From Saprospiraceae bacterium (GTDB taxonomy: Bacteria; Bacteroidota; Bacteroidia; Chitinophagales; Saprospiraceae), in the NCBI GenBank assembly GCA_013001805.1, contig JABDLW010000775.1, positions 1 through 5,412 of the forward strand: a stretch of DNA of 5,412 bases. The letters run 5' to 3'. Below, piece by piece: positions 1 through 5,412 of this stretch (its first letter is position 1; each line of letters starts with the position of its first letter). Both the position numbers and the translations under genes were made by a program. The notes under the pieces were generated by a model. The model was not told the DNA's origin. It searched no databases and was given only the letters and a program-made list of their open reading frames with translations.

Positions 1-1
1 A

Positions 2-106
2 CCAGGAACTGTCACCACTGTCTCCGGAGGTTCAATAGTTGATCCGGGTTTGCCCCCTGATGCTGTGGGAAATGATTGGGCACTACTATTAAAAAAGCAG
101 GATTAA
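2..106 (+). CDS. C-terminal fragment of an unidentified protein (gene enters from the left edge)
   Basis: A plus-strand frame is open from the left edge and ends at TAA 104-106, giving the last 34 residues of a protein. The tail is rich in Gly, Pro, Thr and Val (it contains SIVDPGLPPDAVGNDW) and ends in LLLKKQD. I do not recognise the family, and the fragment is too short to assign one. Support for it being a real gene end is positional: its stop codon lies at the edge of the left arm of a terminator hairpin, and it converges on the minus-strand operon. No competing minus-strand frame explains this stretch. The function is unknown. Confidence 0.6.
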   Translation, partial: PGTVTTVSGGSIVDPGLPPDAVGNDWALLLKKQD

Positions 107-142
107 GATTCACTCAATCCTGCTTTAGCATATTTTATTTTT
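91..142. terminator. Bidirectional intrinsic terminator between convergent genes
   Basis: A perfect 11-bp inverted repeat, AAAGCAGGATT (94-104) with AATCCTGCTTT (116-126), encloses an 11-nt loop. On the plus strand it is followed by a T-rich stretch up to about 142. On the minus strand the right-to-left transcript ends in six U's from the A-run at 91-96. It can therefore end both the plus-strand gene, whose stop codon starts inside the left arm, and the minus-strand amidohydrolase operon, whose last stop is at 166-168. The stem has only 4 GC pairs, so it is moderate in strength. Confidence 0.75.
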
Positions 143-165
143 AGAGATTGTACACCTCGTACATA

Positions 166-1467
166 CTAATCCTCCAGTCCCGGACTTCTCTTTAAAAACT
201 CATTGTATAAAAGAGTGTGTCTGCTCTCTATCGGGACATTCCAACCTTTGATAAACAAGTGTGTCAGTCTTGTTTTCATTTCAAATGGGTCACCTGTCGA
301 AACAAAAAGATTGGCTACTTTACCTTTTGATATGCTTCCATATTTATCGGCAACTCCAAACATTTCTGCCGGGTTTATCGTAATTGCTTTCAGGGCTTCT
401 TCCTTGCCCATACCATAGGTCGCAGCAAAACCCGCATTAAAAGGGAGATTGCGGACATTTTCGCTGTCGCCAGTTCTTATGGCAACCTTGACTCCGGCTT
501 TGGCCATTATACCTGGATTAGCATAGGCCACGTCATACCTGGCTTCTGCTCTTCCCGGAACACTTAAGACAGGCCCTGCAATCACAGGGATACCAGCCTC
601 AGCGATCTTGTCCGCCACACGATATCCCTCGGAGACACCTATAAATATTGCTTTGACTCCTTTTTTAGTTACCCAATTGATAGCGGCTTCAATATCCTTG
701 TCCTTGCTTACATTGATCATCAATGGGAACTCTCCACGATATACCGGGAGCAAGGCATCCATTTCTGGTTGGTACTTTATATGTGCTTTCGAATTACCTG
801 TTGCAGCACTGTCTATTTTATGATAAAGCGCCAATTCATCCCATACTTCATCAATTTTCTTGGTGGCCTTATCCTGTGCCTTTTTGATATCCTCATCTGA
901 TCTGCTATCCCTTCGCCCTCGTCTGGCTGAACTCGGGAAGTTCATTATAACTCCCCTAAAACCAGCATCCATTTGTTCTGGTGTGTAACCAATCAGATCG
1001 ATTAAGCTTGCGGTTCCGGGGAAAATGCCGCCGGTTGGCGCCACAATCACAGAAGTTACCCCATTCACCCGTGTTACGGGAATAGCGGTAGCATTAGGAT
1101 TAACAGCTGTCAAGGCTTGCATATGTGGGATCAGATCCCCTATTTCATTAAAATCATTGGTAAGCGATACGGCGCTGACTTCAGAAAGTGCGAGGCGTGT
1201 ATCACTATCAATAAATCCTGGATATATGTGCTTTCCACTGCAATCTACTGTGGTGACATTGCGGCCAGCCGAAAGATTGTTGCCAATATCTGCAATCAAA
1301 CCATCTTTAATGAATACATCCGTATTGTTTAAAGTCCCATCAGTCACTGTATGGACGGTGGCATTCTTTAAAAGCACATCGCCATAAGTGGATTTAGTCA
1401 CCTGCTGTCCAGCTATAGAATTAGCTATGAGGAGCAGACTGAATATATATATATACTTTATCATCAT
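166..1467 (-). CDS. Exported amidohydrolase-family protein, metal ligands lost (probable pseudo-enzyme)
   Basis: A 433-aa protein of the imidazolonepropionase-like amidohydrolase group. Residues 1-20 form a Sec signal peptide (hydrophobic core IFSLLLIANSIAG, likely cleaved before QQ). Residues 30-82 form the N-terminal beta-sandwich (DVLLKNATVHTVTDG, VFIKDGLIADIG), followed by the barrel. In the canonical motif GFIDxHxH the sequence reads GFIDSDTR, so both histidines are replaced (D89, R91). The later barrel His position is Asn (N252 in MINVSK). An Asp in the RTGDSEN region (D334) remains, as does the closing strand GSISKGKVANLFVS. Residues 181-215 are rich in Arg, Lys and Asp. The fold looks intact while catalysis by the usual mechanism looks unlikely; this is inferred by comparison with the neighbouring paralogue. 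The start is a double ATG (1467 and 1464), 3 nt after the stop of the upstream gene, so it is co-transcribed and probably translationally coupled. It is the last gene of the operon. Family assignment is confident; the role (partner, binding protein or divergent enzyme) is open. Confidence 0.88.
   Translation of the reverse strand: MMIKYIYIFSLLLIANSIAGQQVTKSTYGDVLLKNATVHTVTDGTLNNTDVFIKDGLIADIGNNLSAGRNVTTVDCSGKHIYPGFIDSDTRLALSEVSAVSLTNDFNEIGDLIPHMQALTAVNPNATAIPVTRVNGVTSVIVAPTGGIFPGTASLIDLIGYTPEQMDAGFRGVIMNFPSSARRGRRDSRSDEDIKKAQDKATKKIDEVWDELALYHKIDSAATGNSKAHIKYQPEMDALLPVYRGEFPLMINVSKDKDIEAAINWVTKKGVKAIFIGVSEGYRVADKIAEAGIPVIAGPVLSVPGRAEARYDVAYANPGIMAKAGVKVAIRTGDSENVRNLPFNAGFAATYGMGKEEALKAITINPAEMFGVADKYGSISKGKVANLFVSTGDPFEMKTRLTHLFIKGWNVPIESRHTLLYNEFLKRSPGLED
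1443..1455. repeat. (AT)6 dinucleotide tract in a signal-peptide coding region
   Basis: Thirteen bases of uninterrupted alternating A/T lie within codons 5-9 of the minus-strand gene ending at 166 (Tyr-Ile-Tyr-Ile). A gain or loss of one AT unit would shift the reading frame just after the start codon. The tract is short, so this is a possible but weak slippage site; it may simply be codon choice for a hydrophobic signal peptide. Confidence 0.5.
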
Positions 1468-1470
1468 TTC

Positions 1471-2822
1471 TTATTTACGATCATTAAAATATTCGAAAAC
1501 ATCCTGCATACATCGGTCTTCTTCGGCACCAGAATGGAAATCGATGAAGGAAGAGATTTTTGCTTCCGGATCTACATCAATACGCATATCATCCGGGTCA
1601 GAATTGATGTCGAAGCGAACCACACCATCAACAATGGTCATTTGAGGAACCGCATAAATAGAAAGTGGGTGATTATTAAAAATGGCGACGTCACCCTCTT
1701 TTCCAACTTCCAGTGAACCTACGCGATGGTTAATTCCTAATTGTATAGCTGGATTCAAAGTGATTAGCTTTAACGCTTCATTATCGGTCAAATCACCGTA
1801 ACGCTGCGTCTTGGCAGCTTCATGATAAAGATGACGGATCAATTCGCCGGAGTCCGAGTTAATCGAAGTGGTGACATTATTTCTTGTAAGGATCGTTGCA
1901 TTATATGCGGTCGAATAATACACTTCAAATTTATAGGCCCACCAATCTGCAAATACAGAAGCTCCTGCGCCATATTCAGCTAATTCAGGAGCGACTTTAA
2001 AGCCTTCGTTAACGTGTTGGAAGCAAATCTTTTTAACACCATAATCCCCAAGCACATCCAACAACATAAGTATTTCATCTGCGCGATAAGAGTGACAATG
2101 GATGATAATGTCTCCACGAAGTATATCTGCCATCGTTTCCATCTTCAGATCATAGGTAGGTGGAGCTTTAGCCCCAGAAGGATTTGCATTATATGCATCC
2201 CACTCAGCCATATAGTCTTTAGCCTTGGCAAATCCCTGCCGGAATATTTGTTCGACTCCCATTCGTGTGCGCGGGACAATACCATTGCCTTCACCATGAA
2301 CGCGCATTGGATTTTCTCCCAAAGCAAATTTTATCGTACGTGGTGCACCATCCATTTTCATATCATCCGGATCCGTTACCCCAAAACGGTGTTTAATAGT
2401 TTCGCATTGACCACCGACAGCATTCGCAGATCCGTGCATGGCATGAGAAGCGGTTACACCACCAGCAAGGGCACGGTAAATAGATACTGAAAAAGGATTG
2501 ATGGCATCACCGACAAATACATTTGAGGTATTGGGATCAGTCGCTTCATTGACCACGTCCAGGCCAATATGAGAGTGCGCATCTATAATACCCGGCATTA
2601 CATACTGACCGGAGGCATCAATTGTCTTTACTCCATTGGCGTTGATATTCCTGGCAATCCTGGATATTTTACCATTTCGAATAAGTACATCTGTATTTTC
2701 TTTTACACCGTCCGTAATTGTCAGAACAGTGCCATTTTTAATTAATAGATCACCGGATTCCGGCCTGTAGCCAAAAGACCAAGACCAAGAAAAAGGGCGA
2801 TTAAATAAATTGATTTGATCAT
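1471..2822 (-). CDS. Exported metal-dependent amidohydrolase with a frameshift after the signal peptide
   Basis: This is the catalytically complete member of the trio, resembling imidazolonepropionase and related amidohydrolases. The uninterrupted frame from ATG 2598 encodes 375 aa. The frame stays open upstream, without a usable start, to a stop at 2833-2835, and encodes the missing beta-sandwich (DLLIKNGTVLTITDG, VLIRNGKISRIARNI), which closely matches the downstream paralogue. A separate frame starts at ATG 2822 with a signal peptide (MIKSIYLIALFLGLGLLATG) and stops at 2742-2744. One inserted base (equivalently, a -1 shift) joins them into a 450-aa protein of normal size. In that numbering the motifs are GIIDAHSH (H83, H85), IIHCHSYRADE (H242, H244), FQHVNEG (H270) and SINSDSGE (D324), the usual metal and catalytic positions of the superfamily. 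HGSANAVGGQCETIK is a conserved substrate-side loop. The start at 2822 has an A-rich leader typical of Bacteroidota. It lies 38 nt after the preceding gene and 3 nt before the next. The shift could be a sequencing error, a real mutation or recoding. The substrate is unknown; amidohydrolases of this group cleave cyclic amides or dipeptides. Confidence 0.85.
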
Positions 2823-2860
2823 TTTTAGTGTATTAAATCGATCAGATAATATTCGTTAGA

Positions 2861-4576
2861 TTAATTTTCGGGGTCAACTTTTTTCCCGGTTATTTCAAAA
2901 GAACCAAAATCCCCAACGGAAACAGTTCCGTCAAAGGTGTTGCCATCGAAGGTGATATCATTTTCTATAGTAATCGTCATTCCGCCTGCGTCCATAGAAT
3001 AGCTAAACATCATATTTGAGCCATCTATTTCTATGTCCTCAGTACTGACGGATTCTCCCGGGTTTTGATTACTGGTAACTTCCAGGTTATAAGTGTCCCC
3101 GCTTTTTGTAAAGGTCATGGTACCTGAAGGAGTCATCCCGGGTACTTCAATTTTATAGCTCCATTCACCGGAAACATCTGCAACTTCTTCACCGGAAGTT
3201 TTCTTTTTCTTTTCCTTTACATCATAACTGTGGACCTTGCCGTCAACGACTACCATCTTAACCTTGGCTTGTTCGTCAAGAAGAGGTTTTGTCAACACGA
3301 CAAGATTGCCAATTTTACCTGCTTCCAGGGTTCCTGCGATACTTTCGATGCCCAAAGTTGTAGCAGCTTCAGTGGTAAGCGCGCTCAATGCGACCGATTC
3401 AGACAGTCCTTCTTTAGCCATCCTGCGGAGATTTGGATGTATGTCCTTTGGCTTGACATCTATATAAGAAAATGCAAGAGGAATATTCTCGTCAGCAAGC
3501 ATTTTAGCTTGGCTGACATATCTTTTAGCCGCTTCTTTTTTCCTTTTTAGAAGTCTATCTTTTTCTTGATCCGTTTTATCTTCTTCTGGATCTTCCTCTT
3601 CCCCGGCTGTCCCTTCCATGACATTATCTCCTTCTTTTTCTTTTTCACTTGTTTTTTTCTCTTCCTTCTCTTCCTTTGGCAAATCAAGGGATAGTAAAAC
3701 CCTTACGTTGTTTTCTTTTATCTTATCAGCGATCCGGTCAATGTCCTTGGCTTCGGCAATGACCAGGTCAAACCCCAGGTCTTTTTGCAAGCGTAGAGTC
3801 CGATAAATATCCCGGTGTTTTTCTGCTTCAAAGTAGACAGCCATCTGATTGCTAACCACCGGGTATAGCGCTTCCGTCGCTGCATCCGGATTAGGTCTCT
3901 GACGATTGAGTGGATTGGCTTTATAATGCTCGGCATGATCTGCCAAGAGTTCCGCATTCTTATACATTTCGCGCCATTTGGCCATAATGCCAATTAACGT
4001 CGCTGGAAAAACTCCTCGAACATTTGCCCATCTAGCATACATGGAGTTGTCTTTGAGTATCACCGCATCATCAAAACTTTCACCACTAAGGCTGATTACT
4101 GACCCCTTCCCGGGTAACATTTTACCATAAGGAACGGTCTGTGCGATGGCAAATCCTTGTTGTCGATATTCCTTGATACTTCCCTCTTTCGCAATATAAA
4201 GGTCCGAAACACTCTTTTCCGGGGTAATGCCGGCAACATCATTGGGCGGATATCCCGTGCGATCTACCTTAGGCCGCTGATTATCCTCTTTTGGTTCTTT
4301 AATACCAATATGTGAAAGAGTAGCAATAAACCCAGCATAAGCATGCATCGTGTCTCCATCAATTATACGTGCATCAAATGGAGGGGTAATCGACGGGCCA
4401 ATATTCGTAATTATACCGTCTTCAACCAGGATATTACCAACAAATGGTGTGCTTCCAGGGTGAGTATTCAGCGTGACATTTTCAATGAAAATTTTGGCCG
4501 TCACTTGTGGGACGTTTTGTCCTGTTAAAACCCATGATATGGCGAGTAACCATATCAAAATGATAAGTTTTTTCAT
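2861..4576 (-). CDS. Exported amidohydrolase-like protein with charged linker and C-terminal beta domain, metal site degenerate
   Basis: A 571-aa protein. Residues 1-20 are a signal peptide (MKKLIILIWLLAISWVLTGQ). Residues 27-75 are an amidohydrolase beta-sandwich (KIFIENVTLN, ILVEDGIITNIG). Residues 82-92 read GFIATLSHIGI where active members have G-[FI]-IDAHSHIGL, so the metal Asp/first-His positions are Ala and Leu and only the second His (H89) survives. The loop GKMLPGKGSVISLSG (151-165) matches the equivalent loops of both paralogues. The usual barrel His position appears to be Phe (MAVYFEAEKHRDI, near 249). Residues 300-352 are an almost uninterrupted Lys/Glu/Asp linker. The closing barrel segment is LEAGKIGNLVVLTK (417-430). 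A second Lys/Glu stretch (452-464) precedes a roughly 100-residue all-beta domain (about 468-566, SGEWSYKIEVPGM to FGSFEITGKK), of the type often appended to exported Bacteroidota proteins. It is first of the three amidohydrolase genes, 85 nt after hpt; I see no clear TTG/TAnnTTTG promoter in that gap. It is probably non-catalytic and may act as a partner or substrate-binding subunit. Confidence 0.86.
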   Translation of the reverse strand: MKKLIILIWLLAISWVLTGQNVPQVTAKIFIENVTLNTHPGSTPFVGNILVEDGIITNIGPSITPPFDARIIDGDTMHAYAGFIATLSHIGIKEPKEDNQRPKVDRTGYPPNDVAGITPEKSVSDLYIAKEGSIKEYRQQGFAIAQTVPYGKMLPGKGSVISLSGESFDDAVILKDNSMYARWANVRGVFPATLIGIMAKWREMYKNAELLADHAEHYKANPLNRQRPNPDAATEALYPVVSNQMAVYFEAEKHRDIYRTLRLQKDLGFDLVIAEAKDIDRIADKIKENNVRVLLSLDLPKEEKEEKKTSEKEKEGDNVMEGTAGEEEDPEEDKTDQEKDRLLKRKKEAAKRYVSQAKMLADENIPLAFSYIDVKPKDIHPNLRRMAKEGLSESVALSALTTEAATTLGIESIAGTLEAGKIGNLVVLTKPLLDEQAKVKMVVVDGKVHSYDVKEKKKKTSGEEVADVSGEWSYKIEVPGMTPSGTMTFTKSGDTYNLEVTSNQNPGESVSTEDIEIDGSNMMFSYSMDAGGMTITIENDITFDGNTFDGTVSVGDFGSFEITGKKVDPEN

Positions 4577-4661
4577 GTCTCTGATTCGTTTAATAGTTAC
4601 ACGCCGGACGAAATCCGATGCGAGGCCCCAAGATAGAGATTTAAGCCATAATGTAAATAAA

Positions 4662-5201
4662 CTATTCTTTCAGTTGATATATGGAGGGCAAGTCTCTTCC
4701 CAATTCATCGTAGTCCAACCCATAGCCGACTACAAACTTATTAGGAATGCTGAATCCGATATAATTACAGGCCACATCGTGTTTCAATGCTTCAGGTTTT
4801 AATAACAGGCTTGCAATCTTTACAGAAGCGGGGTGTTGTCTCATTAATTCTTTAACCGCATTTGAAAGTGTATACCCTGTGTCGATTATATCCTCTACAA
4901 TCAGGACATCTTTACCGGCAATTTCGGATTTCATCCCAAGAATTTTGGTCACCCGACCAGTGGATTCGGTTCCTCGATAGGAAGAATATCTGACAAACTC
5001 TACCGTCAAAGGAAAATTGAAATGTCGGACAAGGTCGGCGGTAAAAATAAATGATCCATTAAGAATGCACAGGACTATGGGCTTACGGCCTTTGTAGTCG
5101 ACATTGATTCGATCGGCCAATGCCTTTACCCTGGCCTGGATTTCAGCTTCGGTCAGATAAATCTCAAAGGTCTTATCATTTAAAGTGATCAATTCATTCA
5201 T
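4662..5201 (-). CDS. hpt: Hypoxanthine phosphoribosyltransferase
   Basis: A cytoplasmic purine-salvage enzyme that transfers the phosphoribosyl group from PRPP to hypoxanthine (often also guanine), giving IMP or GMP. The protein is 179 aa from ATG 5201, the normal length for bacterial Hpt. Diagnostic segments (numbering from that Met) are the N-terminal PIVLCILNGSFIFTADL (about 42-58), the flexible-loop region FVRYSSYRG (about 69-77), the PRPP-binding signature VLIVEDIIDTGYTL (about 99-112) and the C-terminal base-binding FVVGYGLDYDELGRDLP (about 156-172). No key residue is missing. An in-frame TTG two codons upstream (5207) could extend it, but ATG 5201 is preferred. The gene overlaps the end of the peptidase gene by 8 nt, which suggests translational coupling, and no strong Shine-Dalgarno site is visible. 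Its linkage with exported hydrolases is probably incidental. Identification is very secure. Confidence 0.96.
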   Translation of the reverse strand: MNELITLNDKTFEIYLTEAEIQARVKALADRINVDYKGRKPIVLCILNGSFIFTADLVRHFNFPLTVEFVRYSSYRGTESTGRVTKILGMKSEIAGKDVLIVEDIIDTGYTLSNAVKELMRQHPASVKIASLLLKPEALKHDVACNYIGFSIPNKFVVGYGLDYDELGRDLPSIYQLKE

Positions 5202-5412
5202 CGTCAAAACTTAATCCATACTTATCAATAAGGTATACCAATGAAGTCATCGCAGCGGCACCTAATTTCAATTCTCGTTCATTTACAGCATCAATTCTGT
5301 CATTGCTTGTATGGTGAAAATCAAAGTATCGTTGTGAATCCGGACGAAAACCCATCAGGAGACCATTTTGACTCTTTAACGGGTTGATATCTGCCCCGGA
5401 ACCACCTTTGAC
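5194..5412 (-). CDS. C-terminal part of an M28-family zinc aminopeptidase (gene continues past the right edge)
   Basis: The frame is open from the right edge and ends at TGA 5194-5196, giving the last 72 residues. It contains GGSGADINPLK, GLLMGFRPDS and YFDFHHTSNDRIDAVN. The HHTSNDRIDAV segment matches the last conserved block of M28 peptidases (HHT-x-x-D), whose His is a zinc ligand, and the final helix LGAAAMTSLVYLIDKYGL fits the family's C-terminus. Such enzymes remove N-terminal residues from peptides and are usually exported in Bacteroidota; the signal peptide and the other metal ligands lie outside the window. The gene runs 8 nt into hpt. Its location upstream of an amidohydrolase cluster is compatible with a shared role in peptide breakdown, but that is inference. 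Confidence 0.85.
   Translation of the reverse strand, partial: VKGGSGADINPLKSQNGLLMGFRPDSQRYFDFHHTSNDRIDAVNERELKLGAAAMTSLVYLIDKYGLSFDDE

Noticed and set aside
149..164. Small inverted repeat TGTAC/GTACA near the end of the last operon gene
   Set aside because: It is only 5 bp with a 5-nt loop and no T-run; the stronger hairpin at 94-126 explains termination.
2014..2490. Plus-strand 158-aa open frame
   Set aside because: It is antisense to the conserved amidohydrolase, has no recognisable domain and its composition (many His, Ile and Cys) looks like a shadow of the real gene.
2596..2598. ATG at 2598 as the true start of the middle amidohydrolase
   Set aside because: It lies inside the conserved MPGIIDAHSH strand. 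The upstream in-frame sequence still encodes the family's beta-sandwich, and a signal-peptide start lies at 2822 in the neighbouring frame.
2773..2800. Canonical programmed -1 frameshift signal
   Set aside because: The T-runs do not form an X-XXY-YYZ heptamer in the signal-peptide frame, so a simple indel is more likely than recoding.
3718..3993. Minus-strand 91-aa open frame in an alternative frame
   Set aside because: It overlaps entirely with the 571-aa amidohydrolase-like gene on the same strand and shows no family features.
4577..4661. Promoter or terminator in the gap between hpt and the amidohydrolases
   Set aside because: No convincing TTG/TAnnTTTG pair is seen on the minus strand, and the only inverted repeat (CGGA/TCCG around 4605-4617) is 4 bp with no U-tract.
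5202..5207. TTG at 5207 as the start of hpt
   Set aside because: An ATG two codons later gives a normal-length Hpt and is the more usual start codon; the two extra residues add no conserved sequence.

Overview
The window looks like a piece of a Bacteroidota chromosome, possibly from a marine or Saprospiria-type lineage (the finer placement is a guess). This rests on moderate GC, A-rich translation starts without strong Shine-Dalgarno sites, short Sec signal peptides on most of the large proteins, and homologues typical of that phylum.

Layout: a plus-strand gene enters from the left and ends at 106. Everything else is on the minus strand, reading right to left: the C-terminus of an M28-type metallopeptidase (5194-5412), hypoxanthine phosphoribosyltransferase hpt (4662-5201, overlapping the peptidase by 8 nt), an 85-nt gap, then three tightly packed amidohydrolase-family genes (2861-4576, 1471-2822, 166-1467). 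The gaps between these three are only 38 and 3 nt. An 11-bp inverted repeat at 94-126 with T-rich sequence on both sides closes the convergent junction as a bidirectional terminator.

The amidohydrolase trio is the main point of interest. All three appear to be exported and share the same fold signatures. Only the middle one keeps the metal-binding residues (HxH, later His residues, Asp). Both flanking paralogues have lost metal ligands at equivalent positions and look like pseudo-enzymes. The middle gene carries a frameshift between its signal peptide (start at 2822) and its enzyme domain. Its apparent first ATG inside the domain (2598) falls after the N-terminal beta-sandwich, so it cannot be the native start.

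A plausible reading is an exported peptide or amide-degrading module (M28 peptidase plus a heteromeric or scaffolded amidohydrolase set), with hpt as a housekeeping passenger. The substrate cannot be read from the sequence.
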